Shown: positions 9,718 through 20,749, counted from the first letter of the stretch. The stretch: DNA of 64,000 nt from Symbiodinium natans (GCA_905221605.1 CAJNDS010002805.1:103501-167500); one strand, 5' to 3'. The notes: a model not told the origin generated them from the letters alone. Made by a program: numbers and translations.

Positions 9718-11587
9718 CCCCACGTTTTCGTATAATTCTGTAGGGACCATAAGGGACTATCATGTAACTTAGTCCCCCGACCCCTGTAGTACACGACACC
9801 CGTGACCCGTATAAACCCCATGAGCCCCATAAGCATAAACACCAGAAACCCCACAAACCCAATAAACCCTTCCAGCCCTTTCAACGCCACCAAGGCCTCT
9901 AAACACCCTAAACCTCGAAATTCCCCAAAAAGCCTAAAACCCTGCGCCTCTAAACGCCCAAAAAAACCCCAAACCCTGAACCTCCAATCCCTTCCGACCC
10001 CTAGAGTAGGTTTGTCCGCAAACCCCAAACTCCAAACCCTAAACCACCCGAAACCCTAAACCCTAAACCCTAACCCCCCCCCCCCTCCCGCCTGGTGCGC
10101 AGACTGCCTGGGATCTGGGACAGAAAAACCGGGCTTCACAGGGTGTGCAGGTTTGGGGTTTAGGCATCTAGCGTTTAGGCTTTAGATCCTGACTTAGGTT
10201 ATACGTCCCTAACTATAGTGAGTATAGTAAGGGGGCCCTACTTGTAGAAGGGGGAAACATTACAGCAACAAGCCCCTCAACCGGATAACAAGCCCCCAAA
10301 ACTCAAGGCCCTGAACCCCACGGAGCCTTGAGTCGGTGCGGTCTAGACCCAAACCCCCTAAACCCTATGCTAGATATTTGGTTTCGGGTTCAGGGGCTTA
10401 GGGTGCCAACTTCCGTAACCCTAAACCCTAAACCCTAAAACCCTAAAACTCTAAACCCTAAACCCTAAACCCTAAACCCTAAACCCTAAACCTAAACCCT
10501 AAACCCTAAACCCTAAACCCTTACTTCTGTGGCCAGGGGGCAAGGATGCTGCCCGGTCGGCGAGCGCGTCGACCGCTGTGCGCTGCGCCTGGGTCTACGC
10601 ACTTCTCTAGCATGCTTAGCATGCTAGGGTTTAGGTTTAGGGTTTAGGGTTTAGGGTTTAGGGGTTAGGGTTTGGGGTTTGGGGTTCGGGGTTTGGGTTT
10701 AGGGTTTAGGGTTTAGGGTCTAGTGTGTAGGGTTTAGGGTGCAGGGTTTAAGAGGGTTTAGGGTTGAGGGTTGAGGGTTTAAGCGACAGCAGCTCTGAGT
10801 ACCCATGAAATACCCCCCCAAGTCGGACCCACCAAGTCCGTGGGATCTTTCAGGATCTGGACCTCCGGACCAGTGGACCTTATTACGAAAGTAGGGCTTA
10901 GGGTTTAGGGTTTAGGGATTAGGTGTTGAGGCTTTAGCGTGTGGTTTCCCCTGCACCTTACAAGCCTTATCTGTAAACCGTATAAACCCCATGAACCTCA
11001 GAAGCCTCATAAACCTCAATGAACCTCATAAACCTTATAAACCTCATGCATCTTACACACCTTGAAGACCTTAGGAACCTCATTATCAGTTTTAGAGACC
11101 TTATAGGTTCTAGATATTGCAAACCATATAAGTTTCACAACCTTATAAGTAACAACTAATTGACTACCAAAGTAGCCTAGGGTTACTCACCTAGGGTTAC
11201 TCTGGGTCCTAGCCCTAAACACTAAACCCTAAGCCCAAGCTTCTGTCTGCAACAAGTGAGACCGCGAAGGCCATGTAACCCTCAACAGGGAGTTCTGTAG
11301 CACCAGCACGGTCTTTGATCCCAATTTTTGGGGCTCATTGGGTCCCCAAGGTCTACAAGCCCTAAACCCTAGACCCTAAACCCTAAACCCGAAACCCGAA
11401 ACCCCAAACCCTACCCCCCCCCCCCCCCCCCCCCAGCCCCCAATCGCCAAAAGCTCGGCCTGGCCTGGCGCTCCGTCCTGCGGCGCTCGAGCGACGCCTC
11501 ACCTAGGCTCAGGGTTTGCGAACTGTTTCTTTACTACGACCCCGCCCCCCCCCACCCCCCCTAAAACGAAAAAGACAGAAAACAAAA

Positions 11588-11731
11588 GCTACTATTTGCT
11601 TACGACCCCCCCCCCCCCAAAAAAAAAAAAGAGTGTGTATATGCATGTGTATATATGTTCTTCTTTATAAAGGATACTATAGGGATAAGTATGTTTCATT
11701 TCTAGGGGGGGTTCTTAAGCAAACGGTAGTT
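11588..11731. mobile_element. M1-family MITE, copy 3
   Basis: Opens GCTACTATTTGCTTACGACC and closes GGTTCTTAAGCAAACGGTAG. Interior has C and A runs, then a TATATG-rich block and GATACTATAGGGATAAGTA. TTTAGGG follows directly. Confidence 0.75.
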
Positions 11732-13026
11732 TAGGGCTTAGGGGTCAAGCTCTAGCGTTTAGGGCTTCGGGGTTCAGGGTTTGAAGGTTTGGTGCTTAGG
11801 GCTTTGGGGGTTCATCTTAAAGGTTGGAGGGTTTAGGGTTCAGGGCCCAGGGTTTAGGGTTTTGGGGTTTAGGGCTTTCAGGGTTTCAGGGTTTGGGGTT
11901 AGGGGTCTCTCGGGTCTAGGCTCACAAGGAAGGGAAAAATAGAGCACACATCCCACTCTTAAGGCGGCATGTTTGGGTCTTAGAAATTTGTAGGTTTCTT
12001 GTTGTTGAGTTCATAAGCCCCCCAACAAGTGTAGGGGGTGATAGTATCCCAAAAAGTGTAAAGTGTACTCATGCGGCTACTAAGGTTTAGGGTGTAGGGT
12101 TGTATGGCTTAGAATTAAGAGTTTAGGGGCCTAACGCTACCATGCTTTTGGATTTTGGATGGCGTACAACGTTGGTTTAGGTGTCCAGGTGAAACTGTCC
12201 CTGAAACCCAAAGCCCTAACTTAGACCCTGAACTTTCCCTAGACCCTAAACCCCAAACCCTAAACCCTCATCCCTAGTCCCACCCCGCTTCAGCCCCCCG
12301 GAACCATCCTGCGATGCAAAGGGGCGCTCCGCTGCCGCGGCCCTCAGTCGCTCCCTTTCGCTTGGGGCCGGCGGTGCCTGGCGGTTCGGGTTCTTGGGGT
12401 TTAGGGTTTAGGGTTTAGGGCTTAGGGTTTAGGGACTCCTGGGGCTTAGGGTGTAGGGCTCAGGGATTTCTAGGGCTGAGGGCGTAGGGCTTAGGGTCTA
12501 GAGCTTAGGGATTTACGGAGTTCGGGGAGTGGGGCTTAATTCGGATTTATGTGGTTTACGGTTAGGGCGTATAGGGTCTATGTACGTTGGACCTTTAGGG
12601 TTTATGTGAGCCTAGTAAAACCATGGAACGTGAAGCGGCCATTGGTGAGGACTTGGAGGAGTGGTTCGTCCCGTTCTGTTTTCTTCCGTCACTGCAGCTG
12701 CTGCACGTTTGTTGTTCAGTGGCCAGCTTTTTTTCGTCTGACCAGCTGAGCCGAGACCCAGGTGTCTCGAGAAAAGGCAAAACTTTTAAAGACTCGAAGC
12801 CTGCGTCCAGCTACCGAAAACCTGAACCCTAAACTCTAGACCCCAAACCCTAAACCCCAAACCCTAAACCCCGAAACCCTGAACCCTAAACCCTAAGCCC
12901 CAAGCCCCAAGTCCTAAGCCTAACGTCACCGCAGCTGCTGCAGGGCAGGGGCATCTCAAGCAAATTTACTTAAGTGAAAGGCACGGGCTTAGGCGACATT
13001 TTCGGAGTCTTGCGGCTTCTGAGAAG

Positions 13027-13288
13027 TTAGGGTTTAGGGGTTTAGGGGTTTAGGGGTTTAGGGGTTTAGGGGTTTAGGGGTTTAGAGGTTTCGGTTTAGG
13101 GGTATTTAGGGGTATTTAGGGGTATTTAGGGGTATTTAGGGGTATTTAGGGGTATTTAGGGGTATTTAGGGGTATTTAGGGGAGTTTAGGGGAATTTAGG
13201 GGTATTTAGGGGTATTTAGGGGTATTTAGGGATATTTAGGGGTATTTACGGGTATTTAGGGGTTTAGGGGTTTAGGGTTTTGGGGGGG
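13027..13288. repeat. TTTAGGGG / TATTTAGGGG array
   Basis: First about seven copies of an 8-nt TTTAGGGG unit, then about sixteen of a 10-nt GTATTTAGGG unit, then back to TTTAGGGG. Uniform local variants suggest recent homogenisation by slippage or unequal exchange. Confidence 0.95.
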
Positions 13289-13893
13289 TACGGGAGACCC
13301 AGGTTTCGCACTGCATTTTGCGTCATTGACCAGGGGACTCTTTACCTTGGGCCCCAAAGGTTGTCGCCCGTTGGGTTAAGGGACTCTTGTTTAAGATCCT
13401 CTTAGGGTTTAGGGTTTAGAGTTTAGGGTTTAGGGTTTAGGGTGTAGGGTTTAGGGTTTAGGGTCTTGGGATAATCGCCACATTAGGAGTATGTTAAACT
13501 ATAAGGTAATTAAGAGAAACTCTTCGGGGTACATGCTTAGGGGTCCAAGCTCGACTCTCTTGCAGTGCGCTAAACCCCCGTAAACCCCCAAACCGCACAC
13601 CCTGAACCCCTGAACCCTAAACCCCCTAAACCGAAACAAAACCCTCAAAAAACAAGAACAACAAAAAATGTGGGCGTCTAGCTTTGAGCGGCACTTTGGA
13701 TTTCTCGGCGTCCTGACTGAAGCCTAAACCCTAAGCCCTAGACCCCTAAACTCTAAACCCTGAACCCTAAACCCTGAATCCTAACCCCTAAATCCTAACC
13801 CCTAAACCGTAAACCCTAAATCCTAAACCCCAAACCCCTAAACCTAAACCCTAACCCTATACAAACCCTCTCCCCCCCCCCCCCCCCCCAAAC

Positions 13894-13949
13894 CTTGCCT
13901 TGATGGCTGCCGCGGCCTCGTTCTTCAGGCTCTCGACAGATCGCCTCTC
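13894..13949 (-). CDS. Candidate exon C1 (coiled-coil)
   Basis: Reads ERRSVESLKNEAAAAIKA between acceptor CTTACAG and donor AG|GTTTGGGG. A C/G run follows in the intron. Typical charged helix. It is the most upstream gene C exon for which I could place both splice sites. Confidence 0.7.
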
Positions 13950-16435
13950 CTGTAAGAGGGGCTTAGGGGGTTTAGGGGTTTAGGGTTTAGGGGTTTAGGG
14001 GTTCAGAGGGTTCAGGTGTTCAGGGGTTCAGGGGTTCAGGGGTTTCGGGGTTCAGGGGTTTAGGGGTTTAGGGGTTCTAGAGTTTAGGGGTTCAGGGTCT
14101 TTGTTGACTGGGTTGGAGGGTTTTGAGCTTTGCTTTAGCCCTAAACCCTAAACCCTGAACCCCAAACCCAAACCCCAAAGCGGAGGCACACTGCGAAGCT
14201 ACTTGAGAGTGTGGGCTCGGGTTGAGGGCATATCGCCTGATACCGAGAGGAGCTTTCCATCCTTAGTAACTAACCCAATTATAGTGTACATCTAACCACG
14301 TATAAGCCCCTTAAGTACCCTAATGGGGTTATTGATTAGGTGGTACGTACAGTTATAACTGGGTTACTAAGTACCATGAACCTCCAAGTAGTTTAACAAG
14401 TTTAAAGGGCGTATGTGGTTTTACAGACCCCATAGAGACATGGATATCTAGACATCGATAAGAGACAAATATCGATGTAGATGTAGACAGATGTGTAGAT
14501 AAGACATAGATATTAGAGTCTTTTGTCGTTTACGCATATCATCTCAATCTGGTCACAGTTATGTGCCGTCAAGTTATGAAACGAAATATGCACACGACGC
14601 GCACGACACACACGACCAACACACATTCACAAAACAATGCACAAATATAAATATAAATATATATATATATATAAATATATACACGCACTACCAGTCCCCA
14701 ACAAAGCCGTTGCAAGAAACAGTTACCCCTGTTAAGCCCCCTGCCCCTGCAAACCCCTAGAACGCCCTACATACTCCCCCATTTAGGGTTGTTTGGGGTT
14801 TACGGTTTAGGGACCACCCTATGCTCCATAGGCACGCTGTAGGGGGGGGGGGGGGGGGGGGGGGGGGGGAGGGGGAATTTAACTTAGGTGGATGAACCCC
14901 CACTTTGTCTTCGCACACATCTCCCAAACGCTCCTGGCCCGCACCCTACCGTGCGTTTCCCAGAAGTATCTGCCCCTTTCCCTTCAGGGCCATAACGGTT
15001 CAAAGAGGGCCACCATCAACACTGCGAACCCTGCACCCCATGCGTACGTATAAGTCGTAGTTGCGCAAGAAGTACGCGTGATCCAGCAACTGGGGTTTGC
15101 AACTACCAGGCCTAAACCCTAGAATCTCGAGTTCAGGTTATAAACCCAAGCCCTCAAGCCTCCATGGTTCAGGGTTTACGGTTTAAAATATGGGTCGGAA
15201 TAATGACAAACACTTTATACTATAATGACCCCCAAAACCCTAAACCCTAAAACCCTATTCTAGTTACTTAAGGCCCCTATATTACATTCCATTACCTGCC
15301 CAATATATGCCAGCTTGGAGAGGGAGGTTTAAAGCCGAGGAGGCGGTATATATGCAACAAAGACTGGGGCTTGTCACGTTGGAGCTGGTGTGGTTTTAGG
15401 GTTTAGGGTTTAGGGTTTAGGGTTTAGGAATGTATAAAGCTAAGCTTGATGGGGGTAAAGAGGATCCCGCGACGGATGTGAGGAGGTCAGGCGAGGTCTT
15501 CTACAAGCTACGAAGACGACAAGTCTTCGGGAACGTCTTCTGGATGTGGCAAACGAGCTAAGAATACTTCGTGCGGCGCGCCTTTAAATTAATTGCCGGT
15601 TCCCCCCCCCTGGAGGGCGGCCGGGGCTGTGGCCCGTTAAAAATCCGTCTGGGGGGGTGGGACACCGTTTAAAGAGGGCCCGAAGGGGTGCTGAGGGCAT
15701 GCACTGACAGCCAGGTCCAAGATGACCCAAGGCTTCTAGCCTAAATTGTACGATTTAGGGTGCAGCGTTTGGGGCTTAAGGTACCCTAAACCCTAAACCC
15801 TAAACCCTAAACCCTAAACCCTAAACCCCAGACCCTTAACCCTAAACCCTAAATCCCCACACCCGACTCAGCACCCGCATGTCGTGGAGGTGTCCGGCTG
15901 CGCCGGCGCAAGCCGCTCGGGCAACAGCATCAATCTAGGGAGTCAACCTTGGACCCGTAAGGATGTACCCCTACACCTTCGGTTAGGGTTAGGGTTTAGG
16001 GTTTAGGTTTAGGGTTTGGGGTTTAGGGTTTAGGGTTTAGGCCCCTAAAGAGGCTCCCTTCACATGCTCCAAGTATGGGTTTAGGGTTTAGGGTCTATTT
16101 TCCCCTAAACCCTAAACCCTAAACCCTAAACCCTAAACCCTACACCCTCTGGAAAAGGGTCCCTCAAACCCAAGGGTGACAACCTTAGGGGTCCGAGGAA
16201 GAGTCCCATGATCGATCAAAGGATGCCCTCCAAGATGGAACGAAGATGGAAGCTTCCGCTGACGGTTTTTTTCTCAGGCCTTCAGGATGAAGGGTTGGTT
16301 TGGGGATTAGGGTTTAGGGTTTAGGGTTTAGGGTTTAGGGCTACTAGATCTCCTTATGAGGGCAACGAGCCCTAAAATTCCGCCTGGCGCCCACAGCTCT
16401 TGGCTGGTTTTTGGAAGCCTCCGAGCCCTAAACGA
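13950..16435. other. Repeat and MITE interval without resolved exon
   Basis: Contains TTTAGGGG-type arrays, the M7 element, AT-rich dinucleotide sequence near 14650-14690, a poly-G run (about 14840-14870), and CCCTAAA arrays. Unique islands near 14880-15130, 15420-15600 and 16180-16280 did not give a convincing spliced frame. Presumed intergenic or intronic between genes X and C. Confidence 0.5.
14262..14371. mobile_element. M7 MITE
   Basis: CTTAGTAACTAACCCAATTA at the left pairs with TATAACTGGGTTACTAAG at the right. The interior is AT-rich without coding potential. A short relic may exist near 11150. Confidence 0.7.
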
Positions 16436-16491
16436 TCAGAGACGGAACTGCGCCACCCATGCTGCTCTGCACCACGCTCGGGACCACATGC
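16436..16491 (-). CDS. Gene X terminal exon X7 with stop
   Basis: Follows acceptor CCTTGAG. Taking the phase left by exon X6, the frame reads GMWSRAWCRAAWVAQFRL and then TGA (16436-16438). The alternative frame (HVVPSVVQSSMGG) is also open but is out of phase with X6. A stop here fits a short tail after the FCGYM motif. The terminal position is inferred. Confidence 0.5.
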
Positions 16492-16498
16492 CTCAAGG

Positions 16499-16585
16499 TT
16501 TAGGGTTTAGGGTTTAGGGTTTAGGGTTTAGGGTTTAGGGTTTAGGGTTTAGGGTTTAGGGTTTAGGGTTTAGGGTTTAGGGTTT
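16499..16585. repeat. TTTAGGG array
   Basis: About twelve perfect heptamers beginning at the acceptor side of exon X7. Confidence 0.95.
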
Positions 16586-16886
16586 GGGGATTTAGCGTTT
16601 AGGGTGCAGGGCGGAGGGTTTAGCGTTTAGGGCTTGGGGTGTGACTGCGCATGGCTCCGGCTCTCAGATTTGTCATGGGAGTTTCTCGAAACCCTGAAGC
16701 CTGAACCGAAAAGCACACTGAAACAATGCTTCCCAGTCACCTGAGAAAGAATGGGGCTTTAAGTTGTGTCAAGAGGGCTTTCGGGTTTAAGGTTTAGGGG
16801 CTTAACCCTTCTTTGGTGGAATTCGGGTTCAGGGTCTTGCGGGTTTAGGGTTTAGGGTTTAGGGTTTCGGGTTTCAGGTTTAGGGC

Positions 16887-16963
16887 CAAGGTGCATGTAG
16901 CCGCAGAACTGTGACCACGGAGAGAAGTCCGACTGCGAAGGATCCCGGATCCTCAGCTTTCCG
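16887..16963 (-). CDS. Gene X exon X6 (IRDP...FCGYM)
   Basis: Reads GKLRIRDPSQSDFSPWSQFC then GYMHL. Acceptor CTAAGAG; donor G|GCCCTAAACC (GC type). Joining to X5 across the proposed GC-AG intron restores one frame (DNK-G-GKLRIRDP). It supplies the DP...FCGYM tail of the NNCYNY/SHKPG domain that I recognise from uncharacterised bacterial and protist proteins. That similarity is from memory and needs a search. Confidence 0.8.
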
Positions 16964-17659
16964 CTCTTAGTATGGGTCAGGGTTTAGGGTTTAAAGGGAC
17001 AAAGGGTTAAAGGGTTAAGGGTTTGGGGTTTAGGGTAAAGGGTAACGGGGTTTGGGGTTTGGGGTTTGAGGTTTGGGGTTTGGGGGTTGGGGGTTATACC
17101 CCTGACAACCTGAGCCAAACATCCTAAACCCCTAGACCCTCGACCTTAAACTCCTGGACCCCTAAACGCCTAAACCCCTAAACCCTAAACCCCTAAACCC
17201 CTCGACCTTAAACTCCTGGACCCCTAAACCCTAGACCTAAACGCCTCAACCCCTAAACCCTAAACCCCTAAACCCCTCGACCTTAAACTCCTAGACCCCT
17301 AAACCCTAAACCCCTAAACCCTGAATCTCTGTGTTGTAGCTTGTTCATGTAAGGAACCTAGGGATCCAACAAAACGGAAGAAGCGAGAAACCCCTAAACC
17401 CTAAACCCTAAACCCTAAACCCTACGCCCAAATCCTGGATGCTGAGGAAAGCCTAGATCCAAGAGCAACCTAGGTGCCCTGGTTGTTTGAAAGGGCCCCT
17501 AAGCCTTAAAAAAGGGAATAAGGGCCTTCTCCGGGCCCTAGACTGGGTTGGCCTTTAAGCCCTCTGAAAAAAGTTACATATAGGGTCCCTTATAAACCCA
17601 ATTAAGGGAAATAAAAAATGTCCCAAAAACCAACCTAGTAGAAGCCGAGGGTCTTCTGC

Positions 17660-17707
17660 CCCTTGTTGTCCGTATTTCGCACCGGGGTGCCGCCAGGCTT
17701 ATGGCTC
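17660..17707 (-). CDS. Gene X exon X5 (SHKPGGTP)
   Basis: Reads SHKPGGTPVRNTDNK. Acceptor CCTACAG; donor GG|GCAGAAGA (GC type). The first base completes the Trp codon left by X4, giving ...GFW-SHKPGGTP... without a gap. The conserved-looking SHKPGGTP block in this exact order is strong support for the exon chain and for the minus strand. Confidence 0.85.
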
Positions 17708-17848
17708 CTGTAGGGGCATGCGGAGCGTTTTTTCGGGCTCAGGGGCCCACAGGGTTTGGGGTTTATGTCGCCTCAAGCCCGAAACCCTAAACCCTAAAGC
17801 CTGAACCCTGAACCCTGAACCCTAAACCCTAAACCCTAAACCCTGCTC

Positions 17849-17919
17849 CAGAAGCCACTCTGATCCATGCGCACCCAGTGGAAGTTCGTGTCCGGCCAGA
17901 TGAACCTCGGGAGCTCCAG
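17849..17919 (-). CDS. Gene X exon X4 (FHWVRMDQSGFW)
   Basis: Reads LELPRFIWPDTNFHWVRMDQ then SGFW. Acceptor TCCGGAAG; donor TG|GAGCAGGGTTTAGGG, a GA donor. GAGC is repeated at the next acceptor (ACAG|GAGC). The 141-bp intron to X5 holds CCCTAAA-type units. The His in FHW is a candidate catalytic partner of the Cys in exon X1, by inference only. Confidence 0.85.
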
Positions 17920-18010
17920 CTTCCGGATTTAGGGTTTAGGGTTTAATCCAGCTTCGGCATTTAGGGTTTAGGGTTTAGGGCTTAGGGTTTAATCCAGCTT
18001 CGGCATTTAG
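17912..18010. repeat. Triplicated exon-edge segment
   Basis: CCAGCTTC(C)GG followed by ATTTAGGGTTTAGGG occurs at the exon X4 edge and twice more just inside the intron (about 17947 and 17990). The acceptor-side sequence of X4 has been copied with its repeat tail. Confidence 0.8.
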
Positions 18011-18561
18011 GGTTTAGGGTGTAGGGCTTAGGGTTTAGGGTCTAGGGTTTGGGGCTTAGGGTAGTTAAGGGTAGTTTAGGGTGTTTTAGGGTAGTTAGGG
18101 TTTAAGGTTTTGGGGTTTTGGGGAGTATGGTTTTGGGGTCGAGGGCTTTGAGTCTAAGTGAGCTTAGTGTTTGCGAGTAGGGTAAGGGTGGCGACTTCAG
18201 TCGGGACCTATATAAGAGCATAAGCTAAGACGGGGGCAGGGATGTCTTGTATGAATCCTCAGAAGTGTCACTGAACCAACATAAGGCAAGAGCAACGCCG
18301 CCCTAACCTAAAACCGACACCCAGATTCTATAGAGTCTTCCATAGGTGCTGCGTTGGCTCCTGATGCCGCATGTTACAAGGGGGGAGGGATTGGCGGCGG
18401 GGAATGGCTTAGGGTTTAGGATTCATGAGGGAGCACCTTTGAATCTTCAAAGCCCAAATTCCAAATCTTAAACCCCGAACCCTAAACCCTAGACCCTAAA
18501 CCCTAACCCTAAACCCTAAACTCTAAACCCTAGACCCTGAAACCTAAACCCTAAACCCTAC

Positions 18562-18700
18562 ATGGCATGCTGGCCATGGGGCAGGGCCACGTAGTGCCCG
18601 GTCTCGGGTGGCCCCTTTGGGAGGTCCGTCCCCTGCCACTTTAAGCCGTCGCTCTCGGCGGCAGCGCGGATGGCGTCACAGGTGTTGGCTTTCCTTTCTG
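18562..18700 (-). CDS. Gene X exon X3 (TCDAIRAAAESDGL)
   Basis: A 139-nt exon read as ERKANTCDAIRAAAESDGLK, then WQGTDLPKGPPETGHYVALP. Acceptor CCCCCAG (or three bases later); donor AT|GTAGGGTTTAGGG. The other two frames have stops. GHYVAL leads into the FIWPDTNFHW of exon X4. The last few residues before the donor may really be intron if an earlier donor is used. Confidence 0.85.
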
Positions 18701-19240
18701 CTGGGGGTTTAGGGTTGAGGGTTGAGGGTTTAGGTTTAAATTAGGGGTATTATTGGATTTGGGGTTTAGGGTTTAGGGTTTCGCGTGTCTACCAGTCTAG
18801 GTCTTATAAAACCCGAAAAGCTTAAAAACCCTAAGCCTAAAACCCTAAAAAACCCTAAACCCGGAAACCCTAAACCCCGCACCCTCAATAGGGAAAAATA
18901 TGGTGCCTTGGTTTGAAGGCAGACGGCTCAAAGGCGCATTTCAGAGTTTCCAGCGCATGTCAGGGCTTCGGAGTTTACGGGGGGTTTAGGGCTTCAGGTT
19001 GAGGGTTATGGCTTAGGGATTGCGGTTAGAGTTTAGGGCTTCGGGATTAAGGAATTCAGGATAAGAAGCGTACAAACCCTAAACCCTAAACCCTAAACCC
19101 TAAACCCTAAACCCTAAGCCTAAACCCTAAACCCTAAACCCTAAACTAAACCCTAAACCCTAAACCCTAAACCCTGACCAAGATTTCAATTTCAGAGAAG
19201 ACGAAGAGATCCGCTGGACAGCAAAGCTTCCACTTCTGTC

Positions 19241-19271
19241 CAGATCCACGGCCGGGCTGAGCAAAGGTATC
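19241..19271 (-). CDS. Gene X exon X2 (DTFAQPGRGS)
   Basis: Starts GATACCTTTG immediately after acceptor CAGCTCAG and reads DTFAQPGRGS. With a GA donor after TCTG, the next exon continues ERKANTC in frame. The frame also stays open to about 19190, where a GT donor exists, so the 3' end is uncertain. Its first 11 bases are duplicated at the donor of exon X1. Confidence 0.75.
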
Positions 19272-19272
19272 C
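19262..19272. repeat. 11-bp intron-flanking direct repeat (a)
   Basis: CAAAGGTATCC, identical to 19749-19759. The two copies bracket the 487-bp intron between exons X1 and X2, like a target-site duplication. Confidence 0.9.
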
Positions 19273-19748
19273 TGAGCTGTGGTTTAGGGTTTAGGGTTTA
19301 GGGTTTAGGGTTTAGGGTTTAGGGTTTAGGGTTTAGGGTTTAGGGTTTAGGGTTTAGGGTTCAGGCCTCACACACAACAGACGCGCGCGCACACAACCAC
19401 TCACGGACAGAGATACATGCGTAGTTTTAATTTCTGAGAACTAAACTCTCCTTGTCTACATAAAAAACAAATTAGATTATACACACATACAGTATACGGA
19501 AATGCATTACTTAATAACCTTCTCTGGGCCTCTGATAAAAAAATAGGAACCTCAAAACAATCAGACTTGGGATGCTCCCCCCTATACTAGCAGTCCCCAG
19601 TTGAACCCTAAACCCTAAAACCCTAAACCCTAAACACCCAAAAAACCTAAAACCGTAAACCCTAAACCCCAAAACCCTAAACCCTAAACCCTAAACCCCT
19701 GAACCCTAAGCCCTAAACCAAAATCAGACGCACGAACTGCTGAACAGC

Positions 19749-19759
19749 CAAAGGTATCC
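19749..19759. repeat. 11-bp intron-flanking direct repeat (b)
   Basis: CAAAGGTATCC, second copy, at the donor of exon X1. Removing one copy plus the intron rebuilds the reading ...GTDIST-DTFAQPG.... Confidence 0.9.
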
Positions 19760-19803
19760 GTGGAGATGTCGGTGCCATAGTTGTAGCAGTTGTTCCTCGG
19801 GTT
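19759..19803 (-). CDS. Gene X exon X1 (NNCYNYGTDIST)
   Basis: Exactly 15 codons, NPRNNCYNYGTDIST, between acceptor CCCTAG and a GA donor (ACG|GATACC). NNCYNY is the first block of the domain completed by exons X2-X6. A Cys here and a His in FHWVR (X4) recall Cys-His hydrolases, but no activity can be claimed. The upstream intron contains an M4 element. Confidence 0.85.
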
Positions 19804-19813
19804 CTAGGGTCTT

Positions 19814-20002
19814 AAGGGTAGTTTCATGGTCCCTTAGTATGGGCCCTTCACATAATATATATATATATATACCCCGGAAAACACTGGGCACCCCACAATT
19901 ATATAGATACTCCTAGTATGCACTGTAAAACCCAAGGCACCATACTTCAGAACCCTTGAAGGAGGGCAAAGGGCCATGTCGAGGGACCATGAAACTACCC
20001 TT
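19814..20002. mobile_element. M4-family MITE, intact copy
   Basis: Terminal inverted repeats of about 20 bp: AAGGGTAGTTTCATGGTCCC at the left and GGGACCATGAAACTACCCTT at the right. Internal AT-dinucleotide run. Lies wholly in the intron before exon X1. A disrupted relative is at 40622-40831 and a partial one near 37267. Confidence 0.9.
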
Positions 20003-20125
20003 AGATAGGGTTTGGGGTTTAGGGTTTAGGGTTTAGGGGTTTAGGTATTTAGGGATTTTAGGGATCTTAGGGTTCTTAGGGCTTAGGGTTTCGGGGGTTG
20101 CAAAACTAACGGGCAAGAGGCAAAC

Positions 20126-20170
20126 CCACTGTCCAGCCTCTCGACGACCAGAGTCCGCAGGGGGTGTAGG
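20126..20170 (-). CDS. Gene X candidate exon U1
   Basis: Reads LHPLRTLVVERLDSG between acceptor TTTCTAG and a GT donor (TGG|GTTTGCC). Hydrophobic/charged and protein-like, just upstream of NNCYNY in gene order. Other donors are possible, so the 3' end is approximate. Confidence 0.55.
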
Positions 20171-20326
20171 CTAGAAAGCTTGTTAAGGCCAAGGGGACAA
20201 GTTACCCTAACCTGAACCCTAAACCCTAAACCCTAGACCCTAAACCCTAAACAATAAACCCTAACCCTAAACCCGGAACCGCCAAAAGCACACAAAATCT
20301 TTCTCTCCATTGAGCAGTCTAAGCTC

Positions 20327-20378
20327 TGCGACTGATGGCTCACGAAGCAGCCCCGGTCATCCAGGCCGGGCTCGTAGC
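20327..20378 (-). CDS. Gene X candidate exon U2
   Basis: Reads YEPGLDDRGCFVSHQS after acceptor AACCTAG, with a probable GA donor (TCGCA|GAGC). It precedes U1 in gene order. The acceptor side adjoins a degraded M3-type end (CCCCAGTAACCTA). Confidence 0.5.
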
Positions 20379-20659
20379 CTAGGTTCCCCAGTAACCTACC
20401 AAAAAAAAGGGTTTAGGGTTTAGGGTTTAGGCTTTAGGGTTTCGGGTTTAGGGTTTAGGGGAAAAAAGGGGTACGCCCTTTGTGGCTTAATTAGGCCATA
20501 CAAGGGATCCTAAACTCCAAAAAGGAAATAAGGGCCACTACGGGGCATCCTAACTAGCCCTAAACCCTAAACCCTGAACCCTGAACCCTAAACCCTAAAC
20601 CCTAAACCCTATAAACCCCAAACCCTAAACCCTGTAAACCCCAAACCCTAAACCCTAAA

Positions 20660-20731
20660 TCCAAAATGGAAAGGTGGGAACAAGGGGTACTGCTTGGCAT
20701 CCCCGCGGCTTGGGACGGAGTCCGGGCCCAC
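20660..20731 (-). CDS. Gene X exon U3b
   Basis: Starts after acceptor CGCACCAG and reads VGPDSVPSRGDAKQYPLFP. It joins in frame to U3a. The 26 bp around its start duplicate the end of U3a. The 3' end is uncertain because the frame runs into repeat before a clear donor. Confidence 0.65.
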
Positions 20732-20749
20732 CTGGTGCGAGCAAGTTGC
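20724..20749. repeat. 26-bp intron-flanking direct repeat (a)
   Basis: GGGCCCACCTGGTGCGAGCA plus AGTTGC; 25 of 26 bases match 20982-21007. The pair brackets the 258-bp intron between U3a and U3b. Confidence 0.9.

Larger units (their letters stand above)
8143..13893. other. Repeat-rich interval, exons not resolved
   Basis: Mostly TTTAGGG/CCCTAAA arrays with short islands near 8820-8905, 10550-10620, 12300-12390 and 12620-12800. Some islands have helical minus-strand frames (for example QLEQKESADKEAAEP near 8830-8890), but I could not fix both splice sites. Also holds M2 (9179), M3-like (about 9604) and M1 (11588) copies and the TATTTAGGGG array. Confidence 0.5.
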
